Assembly (NCBI GenBank): GCA_964529005.1
Contig: CAZGUH010000044.1
Span: 1 to 32,169 of the forward strand
Origin: CAZGUH01 sp964529005
GTDB taxonomy: Bacteria; Actinomycetota; Acidimicrobiia; Acidimicrobiales; Ilumatobacteraceae
DNA length: 32,169 bases
Direction of reading: 5' to 3'
This document shows, piece by piece, positions 1 through 7,668 of this stretch. Both the position numbers and the translations under genes were made by a program. The notes under the pieces are model-generated. The model did no database searches. It was not told the origin of the DNA and saw only the letters and a program-made list of their open reading frames with translations. Position 1 is the first letter of the stretch. The number at the start of each line of letters is the position of its first letter.

Positions 1-43
1 AACCAAGCATGCGCTTGATCCAGGCGCAGAGACGGGGGACGGA

Positions 44-1252
44 ATGCGACGTGTGGGGATTCGCCGCGGCGCGCTCGTGTGCGCGACGGCAGCCGTGTTG
101 ACAATTGCGGCCGGGTGCGGCGACGACGACGAGGGCTCCACAGCCACGACGGGCGCGCCACCCGCCTCGTCCGCCACGACGGCGGCGAGCGAGACATCGG
201 CGAACACGCCGACGTCTGCGGCAGCGTCCACGGATGCTCCGACGACCGCCGACGCGGGACCGTCGAGCGGCGCGAACACACCCGAGCCGCAGCCGCTCGC
301 GCAACCGGCCACGTTGAAGGTCGGCGCCCACAACTTCAGCGAGTTCCTGCTGCCGGTCGCGTACGCGGTCGAGATGGGTGAGTTCGAGAAGGAGAATCTC
401 ACCGTCGAGTTGCTGAAGGTCGACAACGCCTCCCTGCTGCCGCAGCTCGTGCAGGGCGGTCTCGACATCCTGGGCAACGGAGTCAGCAGCGTCTTCCTCA
501 ACGCGAACAACGAAGACATCAACGCCCGCTTCTTCCAGAACACGCACGTGGCGAGCGCCCCGGACGACACGTCGGGCATCTACGTCCGCAAGGACTTCGT
601 TGACGCCAACGGTGAGCTCGACCCCGCCAAGCTGTCCTCCGGGCGCCTGCGCGCCTCGCTCGGAACGTCTGGTCTTGCCAACGGCGGCTCGGCGATCCCG
701 TTGAGCGATCTGCTCCAGGCGGCGGGTGGAGACCTCGGCGACGTCGAGATCGTGAGCCTGAACCCGGGCGGCGACACGCTCGCCGCGCTGAGCAACGGCT
801 CGATCGACATCACCCAGCTGCTGCCGCCATTCTCCAACGATCCACTCGTCGCCGAGTGCTGCGTCAAGGTGCGTGACCTGCTCGCGACCGGGCGCTACGT
901 CGCTCTCGCCGAGGACCTCGAGGCGCAGCCCGAGGTGTTCGAGGCGTTCGCACGGGCGATCCTGCGCACGCAGCGCACGTACCTTCAGGGCGACTACTAC
1001 AAGGACCCGAAGGTGGTCGAGTTCCTCGCCGAGCTCACCGGCGCTCCGCTCGAAACGGTGCAGGCCGGCTCGGCATCGTACGACTTCGGAGACGAGCTGG
1101 AGAACGACGTCGACGCGGTCGAGGATGCGCAGGAGCTGTGGCTGACGGCCCAGGCGAACGGCTGGTCGTCGGTGATCCTGAACTACGAAGAGGCGATCCC
1201 GGTCGAGAACCTCGCCAACACGGCGATCATCGAAGCGGTCAACGGGCAGTGA
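44..1252 (+). CDS. ABC transporter substrate-binding lipoprotein, NMT1/SsuA-like
   Basis: A 402-residue exported solute-binding protein. A twin-Arg-containing n-region and hydrophobic stretch end in a lipobox (TIAAGC, lipid-anchored Cys25). A low-complexity Ala/Ser/Thr/Pro linker to about residue 90 follows, typical of actinobacterial lipoproteins. The mature domain begins with a TLKVGAHNFSEF strand and continues with LLPVAYAVEMGEF and LVQGGLDILGNGVSS, the layout of NMT1/taurine-nitrate-sulfonate binding proteins. ATG 44 has a GGGGGA ribosome site a few bases upstream. No permease or ATPase lies downstream, so partners would be left of the window or elsewhere. A TauD-type dioxygenase follows after a strong hairpin, so a sulfonate or similar small organic anion is possible, but this is only inferred from the neighbour. 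Confidence 0.85.
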   Translation: MRRVGIRRGALVCATAAVLTIAAGCGDDDEGSTATTGAPPASSATTAASETSANTPTSAAASTDAPTTADAGPSSGANTPEPQPLAQPATLKVGAHNFSEFLLPVAYAVEMGEFEKENLTVELLKVDNASLLPQLVQGGLDILGNGVSSVFLNANNEDINARFFQNTHVASAPDDTSGIYVRKDFVDANGELDPAKLSSGRLRASLGTSGLANGGSAIPLSDLLQAAGGDLGDVEIVSLNPGGDTLAALSNGSIDITQLLPPFSNDPLVAECCVKVRDLLATGRYVALAEDLEAQPEVFEAFARAILRTQRTYLQGDYYKDPKVVEFLAELTGAPLETVQAGSASYDFGDELENDVDAVEDAQELWLTAQANGWSSVILNYEEAIPVENLANTAIIEAVNGQ

Positions 1253-1283
1253 CGTCCGCGCTTCGTTAGCGAACGGCACACGA

Positions 1284-1321
1284 ACGTCCGGCGGCCAGGG
1301 GAGACCTTGGCCGCCGGACGT
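1284..1321 (+). terminator. Strong GC-rich hairpin terminator
   Basis: Perfect 14-bp inverted repeat (1284-1297 with 1308-1321, arm ACGTCCGGCGGCCA) around a 10-base loop, starting 31 bases after the binding-protein stop. No T-run follows, which is common for terminators in GC-rich actinobacteria. It would separate this gene from the dioxygenase or lower read-through into it. Confidence 0.7.
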
Positions 1322-1339
1322 CTCTCACGGAGGTGACTC

Positions 1340-2182
1340 ATGGTGGCGACGACCGAGATCCGGGTCCGGCAGATCACGACGGCGATCGGCGCCGAGATCG
1401 AGGGCATCGACCTGCGCGCGCCGCTCAGCGCTGCGCAGCACGCGGTGATCCTCCAAGCGTTCCGCGACCATCTGGTGGTCGTCTTCCGCGAGCAAGAGCT
1501 CGACGACGACGACCTGCGGCGGTTTGGTTCCTACTTCGGACGGGTGAGCCCGACGATCTTCTCCACGACGCAGAGCCGCTCCGACGAAGTGATGGTCCTC
1601 GACTTCACGGAAGGCCCGAAGGGCAAGGGGTCCGACGTCTGGCACAGCGACCACACGTTCATGGCGCAGCCCCCATTGGCGTTGGTGCTGCGTGCCGCGG
1701 AGGTGCCGTCGGTCGGAGGCGATACCTGCTTCGCCAGCATGTACGCCGCGTTCGAGGCGTTGTCGCCGCCGATGCAGGCGCTCGCCGAACAGCTGAGCGC
1801 GGTGCACACGATCGCGATGAGCACCGAGCGCCACAAGGGGCTCGATCACCTGAAGCGGCCCGACGAAGCCGACTGGCCACCGGTCGAGCACCCCGTCGTG
1901 CGGCGCCACCCGCAGACCGGACGCAAGTACCTCTTCGTCAACCGCAACTGGACGCAGCGCATCGTCGGCGTGACCGATCAGGAGAACGAAGTCCTGCTGC
2001 CGTTCTTCTTCAACCACGTGCAGAACCCCGAGTTCCAGTTCCGCCTCCATTGGGAGCGCGGGACCGTGGCGTTCATCGAGAACCGCGCCGCGCTGCACTA
2101 CGGCATCCCCGACTACGTCGAGCGCCGCGTGCTCCAGCGCATGATGGTCCTCGACGAGCCGCCGACGCTTCAGCCCGCGTAG
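1340..2182 (+). CDS. TauD/TfdA family Fe(II)/2-oxoglutarate dioxygenase
   Basis: A 280-residue non-heme iron dioxygenase of usual family length. The iron site is visible as HxD in VWHSDHTF (His102, Asp104) and the distal His in ALHYG (His253). Arg267 in RRVLQR is the expected 2-oxoglutarate carboxylate ligand, and GGDTCFASMYAAFEAL is the family's conserved strand-helix. The usual WDNR before the distal His reads IENR here. ATG 1340 is preceded by GGAGGTG at good spacing. Members hydroxylate taurine, sulfonates, aryloxyalkanoates or other acids, often releasing the heteroatom group. The substrate is not readable from sequence; the upstream NMT1-like binding protein is the only hint. Confidence 0.88.
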   Translation: MVATTEIRVRQITTAIGAEIEGIDLRAPLSAAQHAVILQAFRDHLVVVFREQELDDDDLRRFGSYFGRVSPTIFSTTQSRSDEVMVLDFTEGPKGKGSDVWHSDHTFMAQPPLALVLRAAEVPSVGGDTCFASMYAAFEALSPPMQALAEQLSAVHTIAMSTERHKGLDHLKRPDEADWPPVEHPVVRRHPQTGRKYLFVNRNWTQRIVGVTDQENEVLLPFFFNHVQNPEFQFRLHWERGTVAFIENRAALHYGIPDYVERRVLQRMMVLDEPPTLQPA

Positions 2183-2191
2183 CCCGGTCGA

Positions 2192-3916
2192 TCAGCGGGC
2201 CGGCACCGTCTCGGTGTGCGTGCCCGAGCGCAACACGATCCCGCTGCGCTCGCCGGTGAACGCGCCCTCACGGACGACTTCCACGCCGTTGACGATCACA
2301 TGGTCGATCCCCGTCGCGCCGGCGTAGATGCGCCGCGCGGATCCCGGCAGGTCGGGCCGGAACGTCACCAGTTCCCGGCCGACCTTGTCGAGGGCGAACA
2401 CGACGATGTCGGCGTGCCAGCCGGCGGCCACGCGGCCACGCTGGCGAAGCCCGAACAACCGCGCCGGCCGATCGGTGATGAGGTGCACGGCTTCCTCGAT
2501 GGGCAGCAGATCACGGCGTGCGACCGCGTGCTCGAGCATGGCCGTCGTGTAGGAGAAGGTGTCGATCATGTCGAGGTGGGCGCCGGCATCGGAGCCGCCG
2601 ATCAACGTGCGCTCGTCGCGCCACACCGCGATTCGCTGCCGCCATGCTTCGTCGTCGCCGCCCTTCTCCGCCGTGCGGAAACCGGTCTTCAAGCCGTCTG
2701 CCACGACGACCGAGCAGAGCGCGTCGAAGGGGCTGCATCCCATCTCCTCGGCGACGTCGGCGACCGTGCGGCCCTCGTATCGTGCGGTGCTCGGTGAATG
2801 GGTGTCGATGATGATCGTCGAACCCCAGTCGAGCAGGAACTGGAGCCGCTCGGCCGTCGTGCGGCGAGCGCTCTGTTCGAGCCAGCCGCGCGCCGCAGGG
2901 TCGGCGAGGATCGCCAGCTTCAGCGGCGCAGGCAGCGACATCACCTTCGACCATCCCTCCAGTTGGTCGAGGAACACGCCGCTCTCGAAGCTCAACCGGA
3001 AGTTCAGCGCTTGCGGGATGGTGAGAGCGATCAGCCGTCCGCCCTTGGCGGCCACGCGGTCGCTCGCCGCCAGAACGCCGTCCCGCTCGGGTCCGTTGTC
3101 CTTCTCGACGGCGAGGAGGTTCCAGTTCATCGGCCGGTTCGCGGCCGACGACATCGCAGCCATGACCTCGACCACGTCGTCGGTGAACGGCGGGATCATC
3201 GGCAAGAACTCGAGGACGGTTCCCTCGAACTCGGCGACGACCGCGGAGAGCTGAACCAGTTCGTCGGCGCTCGCGAAGCGGCTGGGGATCGGGTTGCCGT
3301 CGTGGTCACGGTGTTCGGGGGACCACGACGACGAGAAGCCGAGGCCGCCGGCGGCGAGTCCGTCGCGCAGCAGGTCCTTCATCGCCTCGATCTCGTCCGG
3401 GGTCGCGGTGCGCGATGTCGCATCGGCCCCCATCACGCACAGGCGCAGGGCGGAGTGGCCGACGCTGAAGGCGGCATTGGGCACGAGCGTGCCGTCGAGG
3501 TGATCGAGGAACTCTCCGGTCGAGCGCCACGACCCCCACGGCACGCCCTCGCGCAGCGCGTCGAGAGGCATGCCCTCCACGCGCGCCAGCATTCGCATCA
3601 GGTAGTCGCCCTGGGGCTGATCGGGCATCGGCGCAATCGTGAACCCGCAGTTGCCGGCGAGCACCGTCGTAACGCCGTGCAGCGGTGAGGGGCTCAGCGT
3701 CGGATCCCAGAACGCCTGCGCGTCGTAGTGCGTGTGCACGTCGACGAAGCCGGGGGCGACGTACTTGCCGGCGGCGTCGATCACCTGCCGAGCTTCGAGA
3801 TCCTCGCAGGCGCCGATGCGCAGGACCCGCCCTTCGTGGATCGCGACGTCGGCGACGAACGGCTCGCTGCCCGTGCCGTCCACGACCGTGCCCCCACGGA
3901 TCACCAGATCGATCAT
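2192..3916 (-). CDS. Amidohydrolase family 3 (N-acyl-D-amino-acid deacylase-like)
   Basis: A 574-residue metal-dependent hydrolase. It has the N-terminal beta-sandwich start (MIDLVIRGGTVVDG), the metal motif in VDVHTHYDAQ with the following LHGVTTVLAGNCGF, a later His in IIDTHSPS, the catalytic-site region GGSDAGAHLD, and the closing ITDRPARLFGLRQRGRVAAGWHADIVVF of amidohydrolases. The arrangement fits the D-aminoacylase/N-acyl-D-glutamate deacylase group. Start ATG 3916 is chosen because AAGGAG stands about 9 bases upstream; an in-frame TTG at 3943 has no better site. It converges on the dioxygenase with a 9-base gap. Actinobacteria hold many uncharacterised paralogues, so the substrate is open. 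Confidence 0.88.
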   Translation of the reverse strand: MIDLVIRGGTVVDGTGSEPFVADVAIHEGRVLRIGACEDLEARQVIDAAGKYVAPGFVDVHTHYDAQAFWDPTLSPSPLHGVTTVLAGNCGFTIAPMPDQPQGDYLMRMLARVEGMPLDALREGVPWGSWRSTGEFLDHLDGTLVPNAAFSVGHSALRLCVMGADATSRTATPDEIEAMKDLLRDGLAAGGLGFSSSWSPEHRDHDGNPIPSRFASADELVQLSAVVAEFEGTVLEFLPMIPPFTDDVVEVMAAMSSAANRPMNWNLLAVEKDNGPERDGVLAASDRVAAKGGRLIALTIPQALNFRLSFESGVFLDQLEGWSKVMSLPAPLKLAILADPAARGWLEQSARRTTAERLQFLLDWGSTIIIDTHSPSTARYEGRTVADVAEEMGCSPFDALCSVVVADGLKTGFRTAEKGGDDEAWRQRIAVWRDERTLIGGSDAGAHLDMIDTFSYTTAMLEHAVARRDLLPIEEAVHLITDRPARLFGLRQRGRVAAGWHADIVVFALDKVGRELVTFRPDLPGSARRIYAGATGIDHVIVNGVEVVREGAFTGERSGIVLRSGTHTETVPAR

Positions 3917-4058
3917 CGCCGTCGCTCCTTCTGGATCGCTCAACGCCCCTCGATCCAGAACTCTACCAAGCGCTCGCTCACCGCGCGGAAACGTCAGGTG
4001 GGCCGTGAGCGCGGTCGTGAAGGTGCGGCGGCGACGTCGACGGGCGAGGCTGCCGACG

Positions 4059-4448
4059 TCACCGAGTCATTGATGCGTCCTGCCAGAGCCCCATGAGGTT
4101 GCCCTCGGTGTCGGTGAAGTACGCGGCGAAGCCCATCTCGGCGACCTGGATCTTCTCGCCGACGGGCTTGCCGCCGTGCTTCTCGATCTCGACGAACGTT
4201 CTGTCGATGTCGTCGACCGCCAGCGTGATGACGGGGCGCGTCACCGGCTCCTGCCGCTGGAACATGCCCCCGCCGATGAAGCCGACCTCGGTGGGCATCC
4301 CCTCGTCGGTGACGGGTCCGGTGAACACCAGGTTGTACTGCAGTTCGGGCATCTCCTGGATCTGCCAGCCGAACACGTCGCGATAGAAGCTGCGGGCCCG
4401 CTCACCGTCGTCGAACGGAACCTCGAAGTGCACCACCCGAGCGCTCAT
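4059..4448 (-). CDS. VOC (glyoxalase/bleomycin-resistance fold) protein
   Basis: A 129-residue single-unit vicinal-oxygen-chelate protein. It opens with the strand VVHFEVPFDDGERARSFYRDVFGW, has a central VITLAVDDIDRTFVEIEKHGG repeat half, and ends with MGFAAYFTDTEGNLMGLWQ; His and Glu are at the usual metal-ligand positions. Start ATG 4448 has GGAGG six bases upstream, so the long upstream open frame is not used. A possible -10 (TACGAT on the minus strand, 4510-4515) lies in the divergent gap. Such proteins are lyases, dioxygenases or binding proteins; a specific reaction cannot be given. Confidence 0.85.
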   Translation of the reverse strand: MSARVVHFEVPFDDGERARSFYRDVFGWQIQEMPELQYNLVFTGPVTDEGMPTEVGFIGGGMFQRQEPVTRPVITLAVDDIDRTFVEIEKHGGKPVGEKIQVAEMGFAAYFTDTEGNLMGLWQDASMTR

Positions 4449-4611
4449 CGCATACCTCCGTGCGGTCGCGCTGTCGTCCTCCGGACCTCGCCGGGACAGC
4501 CAGTGGATCATCGTAGGCACGCGGCCGGCAGGGGTCGGTCGACGCGGGAGTCGCGGGGACGTCGCATGCCGGACTCGCGCCCTTCTGCGCCCGCGCGACG
4601 ATGGGGGGCTC

Positions 4612-5430
4612 GTGGTCAGCACCCGCGCGGACGAACCCTCCAGCGATCGCTCGGCGGTGGCCAAACACCGAGCGCTGGCGGAGCAGCACCCCCAACTGCG
4701 TGGCGGCGGGTGCAGCTGCTGCGGGCACACGGGCGAGTACATCGTCGGGCCGCAGCTGTCGGCGCGCGAGAACTTCCACTGCGCCAGATGCAGGGCATCG
4801 CTGCGCTACCGCAATCAAGCGGACGCCATCGTGACTGCGTACGGAAACGGTGAGGGTTCGCTCGCAGACCTCGTTCAGAGCTTGGCGTTCCGCTCGCTCT
4901 CGATCTACGAGCCTGGCGTCAGCGGGCCGTTCCGACCGCTCTTTCAGAGCGTCGCGGGATACACCACGTCGTACTACTGGCCCGACGTCGAGCCTGGCCG
5001 AGGCCGGGACGGCATTCGGTGCGAGAACCTGGAAGCCACGACGTTCGCCGACATGTCGTTCGACCTCGTCGTCTCGTCGGACATCTTCGAGCACATCCGC
5101 CGACCGACCGCTGCCTTCATGGAGGTGTATCGCATCCTGCGGCCCGGCGGGCGGCACATCTTCACGGTTCCGATGAACTGGCCTTTCGACCCGCGGACGA
5201 TCGAACGGGTGGACGCGTCGGGAGCGGACGACCGTCATCTCCTGCCGCCCGTCTACCACGGCGCGCCGCTGGAGCCGTCCGGCAGCCTGGTGTACACCGA
5301 CTTCGGCATGGACCTGCCGTTTCGGTTGACGTCGCTGGGATACCAGGTTCTGGTCGCGCACGGGTTCCGCAACGTCGTCACGTTCATCGCCCGGCGGCCT
5401 GTGTCGGATCGCGAGGACGAGCCGACCTGA
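4612..5430 (+). CDS. Class I SAM-dependent methyltransferase with N-terminal Cys cluster
   Basis: A 272-residue protein. Residues 34-60 carry a CxCC...CxxC cluster (GCSCCGHTG, then HCARCRASLRY), likely a zinc ribbon. The methyltransferase core follows: FDLVVSSDIFEHIRRPTAAFMEVYRILRPGG is the Methyltransf_11 motif IV-VI region, with HIFTVPM after it. GTG 4612 is the apparent start, preceded by a G-run; an earlier start in this frame is not supported. It diverges from the glyoxalase-fold gene across 163 bp. Proteins with a Cys-rich N-terminus and this core often act on sugars or small molecules in surface-polymer loci, but no such genes are near, so the substrate is unknown. Confidence 0.8.
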   Translation: MVSTRADEPSSDRSAVAKHRALAEQHPQLRGGGCSCCGHTGEYIVGPQLSARENFHCARCRASLRYRNQADAIVTAYGNGEGSLADLVQSLAFRSLSIYEPGVSGPFRPLFQSVAGYTTSYYWPDVEPGRGRDGIRCENLEATTFADMSFDLVVSSDIFEHIRRPTAAFMEVYRILRPGGRHIFTVPMNWPFDPRTIERVDASGADDRHLLPPVYHGAPLEPSGSLVYTDFGMDLPFRLTSLGYQVLVAHGFRNVVTFIARRPVSDREDEPT

Positions 5431-5501
5431 TCGCCCCGGACGCGTGTCGAGCGCGAGTGCCGGCTGTGTCACACCGCGGGCCGGAGCGGGCATCAACGAT
5501 C

Positions 5502-5666
5502 GTGCGGCGGTCAGGTGACGACATCCGAGCGCTTCGTCAGGAGGCTGAACGTCACGAGTTGGTGGCCGAGCGCTACCAGCGGCTGGGCGAGCACGATCGG
5601 GCAGACGAGGCGCGACGCTCGGCCGCGGACTGCCGTGCGCGCATCGCACGGATCGCGACGGGCTGA
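5502..5666 (+). CDS. Small hypothetical helical protein (54 aa)
   Basis: A possible 54-residue protein starting at GTG 5502. It is rich in Arg, Glu and Ala (IRALRQEAERHELVAERYQRLGEHDRADEARRSAADCRARIARI) and would form one or two amphipathic, coiled-coil-like helices. The composition differs from a random frame in this GC-rich DNA, and it fills an otherwise empty gap between the methyltransferase and the next small gene. There is no clear ribosome site and I recognise no family. It could also be the fossil C-terminus of a longer gene. Confidence 0.4.
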   Translation: MRRSGDDIRALRQEAERHELVAERYQRLGEHDRADEARRSAADCRARIARIATG

Positions 5667-5752
5667 CCCGTCCGTCCGTTCGACCGAGCCCTCTCGCCGA
5701 GGGGGAAGTGGCTGACGGTCTGAAGAGGCAGGCCAGAGGGCACCGAAGCGCC

Positions 5753-5953
5753 ATGACTGACCAAGAACCGCTCGACAAGGACGCGCTTCGGACATGGGTC
5801 ATCGCCGAGATCGACGAGGCTCCGGTCCAGGACCCTGATGACTTCGTACGAGCGATGGCGATGGGACGGGTGGACGGCCTCATCGCCCTCGCCCGACGGT
5901 TCGAGCTGCTCTCGGACGAGGAAGTGGCCGACATCTCGGCTCGGATGCCGTAG
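5753..5953 (+). CDS. Small acidic hypothetical protein (66 aa)
   Basis: A 66-residue acidic protein (MTDQEPLDKDALRTWVIAEIDEAP then DDFVRAMAMGRVDGLIALARRFELLSDEEVADISARMP). It is mostly helical with no membrane segment or Cys. ATG 5753 is preferred; an in-frame GTG at 5708 sits directly on its own purine run and is a poorer start. It lies 78 bases upstream of Ku on the same strand and could be co-transcribed. No family recognised. Confidence 0.6.
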   Translation: MTDQEPLDKDALRTWVIAEIDEAPVQDPDDFVRAMAMGRVDGLIALARRFELLSDEEVADISARMP

Positions 5954-6010
5954 CGAGGCTCCCACGAGCGCCTGGACAGTCCGGGTCGGACGTTGCGGCT
6001 GCTCGGCCCG

Positions 6011-6028
6011 CTCAGATGGGTATCTGAG
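6011..6028 (+). promoter_or_regulatory. Perfect inverted repeat at the Ku start
   Basis: CTCAGAT-GGGT-ATCTGAG, a perfect 7-bp inverted repeat with a 4-base centre, ends three bases before the Ku ATG (6032). It covers the place where a ribosome-binding site should be. It could be a protein operator or an mRNA hairpin limiting initiation. Confidence 0.4.
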
Positions 6029-6031
6029 GGC

Positions 6032-6898
6032 ATGCCGGCAATCGTGTGGACGGGATCGATCACGTTCGGGATGGTGACCATCCCGGTTCGTCTCGCGTCT
6101 GCGGTGAGGAAGAAGCGCACCGCCTTCAACCAGCTCGACAAGGCGACCAACTCGCGCATCCGCTATCGAAAGGTCGCCGAGGCGACGGGTGAGGAAGTGC
6201 CGCCCGAGCAGATCGTGAAGGCGGTGCAGCTGAGCAAGGGCGACTACCTGGCCGTGTCCAACGAGGACCTGGAGCCCCTCGCCCCCGTGGCCTCACGGCA
6301 GATCGATCTGGAGACCTTCGTCCCGGTGGCGGATCTCGACCCGATCATGTTCGACGCCACGTACTTCGTGCTGCCGGACCGGACCGCCAAGCCCTACGCG
6401 TTGCTCACGCAGGCGATGGCAGGCACCGGCCGGGCGGGCATTGGCCGCTTCGTCATGCGCCAGAAGGGCTATCTCGCCGCGATCCGCTCCGACGGAGAAC
6501 GGCTGCTGCTGTCCACGCTCGTCTATCCGGACGAACTGGTGGATCCGGCGTCGATCGAAGACTTCGAGCTGCTGAGCTCCGTGAGCCTCTCGGAGCGGGA
6601 ACTGACGATGGCACGCACGCTCGTCGATGCTCTCAGCGAGAGCTTCGACCACAGCCTGTACGTCGATGAATACCGCGCCGCTCTGGAGGAGCTGATCCGT
6701 CGTAAGTCGTCGAGTCGGGTTCCGTCGGCGGAACGGGTCGTGGCTGCGCCGGCATCGGTCGTCGACCTGATGGAGGCGTTGAAGGCAAGCGTCGAAGGAG
6801 CAAAGCAGGCGCGCCGCCGTCACCCTTCGGCTCGCAAGCCCGCGAGCGATGCGGCAACCGAACCGAAGACGGCAAGGCGGTCGCGCAAGACGGCCTGA
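6032..6898 (+). CDS. ku: Non-homologous end-joining protein Ku
   Basis: A 288-residue bacterial Ku homodimer subunit that binds double-strand DNA ends and recruits ligase LigD. The family opening MPAIVWTGSITFGMVTIPVRLASAV is followed by RIRYRKVAEATGEEVPPEQIVKA and DYLAVSNEDLEPLAP, with DPIMFDATYFVLPD and AYALLTQAM-like core strands (here KPYALLTQAM). A Lys/Arg/Ala-rich C-terminal tail of about 30 residues is typical of actinobacterial Ku and helps DNA binding. ATG 6032 is chosen because the protein starts exactly at the conserved MPAIVW; an upstream TTG at 5993 is not needed. No ligD gene is present in the window. Confidence 0.95.
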   Translation: MPAIVWTGSITFGMVTIPVRLASAVRKKRTAFNQLDKATNSRIRYRKVAEATGEEVPPEQIVKAVQLSKGDYLAVSNEDLEPLAPVASRQIDLETFVPVADLDPIMFDATYFVLPDRTAKPYALLTQAMAGTGRAGIGRFVMRQKGYLAAIRSDGERLLLSTLVYPDELVDPASIEDFELLSSVSLSERELTMARTLVDALSESFDHSLYVDEYRAALEELIRRKSSSRVPSAERVVAAPASVVDLMEALKASVEGAKQARRRHPSARKPASDAATEPKTARRSRKTA

Positions 6899-6952
6899 GT
6901 CCTCCCGACGAGAGACACAGCCCTCCCGGAGCAGTCTCGAGGCCGAGTGTCG

Positions 6953-7240
6953 TCAGCGATGTCCCTCGCTGCGCACCCAGCCATAACGCACGTGGCTGGG
7001 CTGCACTCCCGCAGACCGGTAGCTGTCGCGCGCAGCATCGATATGGTCGAACCCGGGGAACTCCATGATCGCCTTCAGTTCGTCGGGCATCATCGGCGGC
7101 GTGGGTTCGAGCGACAAGGTGACGTTCGAGACGCTCGCTGACACGAACTTCTTCGCGCTTCGTCCGTTCAACGAGGCGAAGGACAGCACGCGTCTGTCGA
7201 AATCGGCGACCGATGCCGGCACTCTCGACGATGCCATCAC
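6953..7240 (-). pseudogene. C-terminal fragment of an unidentified protein
   Basis: On the minus strand this frame has strongly GC3-biased codons and reads as a plausible globular C-terminus (SNVTLSLEPTPPMMPDELKA, then EFPGFDHIDAARDSYRSAGVQPSHVRYGWVRSEGHR and stop). It has no ribosome site or good start and its upstream end runs into the opposing binding-protein fragment. I take it as a truncated gene remnant; the family is not recognised. The part beyond about 7100 may instead be the antisense of the binding-protein remnant. Confidence 0.4.
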
Positions 7241-7634
7241 GAGCTACTTCACCGCCGGGTATGCCATCGGGAGAACGCTCGTCACGGGACTCGAGGCGTG
7301 TGGGGCAGGGTGCACCTCGGCGACGTTGCCAGCTGCGATCGAGAGCGCTGGCACGGTCGACCTCGGCGACGCCGGCTTCGGACCGCTCGAGTTCTCGGCG
7401 ACCAAGCACATCGGTCTCACCGCAGCGCAGTTCTTCGGCTGGGACGAAGCCACGGGCGCGCCTGTGGCCAAGTTCAGCCCTGTGGACACGGGCGCCCTAG
7501 TCACGAGGAGCCGCCGGACCTCACTCCGCCGTGATGGGGCTCGGCGGCGCCCAAGGTCCGCGTCGACCGGGCTGGTTCGGGACGCGGGAAGGTCGTCAAC
7601 TCATCTGTTGACACACTCTCGTCTAGTGCCCTAG
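7065..7634 (+). pseudogene. C-terminal remnant of a periplasmic binding protein (Peripla_BP_6-like)
   Basis: The segment TLDDAITSYFTAGYAIGRTLVTGLEACG, followed by LPAAIESAGTVDLGD and FGPLEFSATKHIGLTAAQFFGWDEATG, looks like the last third of a branched-chain amino-acid/urea-type ABC binding protein. The N-terminal lobe and signal peptide are missing: a stop at 7020-7022 closes the frame upstream. After about 7490 the frame reads on into low-complexity Arg/Ser sequence and through the promoter region of the next gene, so the original stop is lost. I infer a decayed gene fragment left by a deletion or insertion at the edge of the catabolic cluster. Confidence 0.6.
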
Positions 7635-7637
7635 ATT
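7595..7637 (+). promoter_or_regulatory. Operator A with overlapping promoter of the amidohydrolase operon
   Basis: Perfect operator GTCAAC-TCATCT-GTTGAC at 7595-7612. Its right arm contains the -35 box TTGACA (7608-7613). The -10 TAGATT (7632-7637) follows after 18 bases (or CTAGAT after 17). A repressor bound here would block RNA polymerase. The gene start is about 30 bases further on. Confidence 0.8.
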
Positions 7638-7668
7638 GGCCGCGACTCCGCGAAGTCAAGGGGAATGC

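Noticed and set aside
1232..1252. Operator-like GTCAACGGGCAGTGAC at the end of the first gene
   Set aside because: Spacing is one base short, the right arm lacks the T, it lies inside coding sequence and no promoter follows.
4402..6159. 585-codon minus-strand frame between the glyoxalase-fold gene and Ku
   Set aside because: Runs over the methyltransferase, two small genes and the Ku start with Arg/Ala/Pro-rich sequence; no ribosome site or motif.
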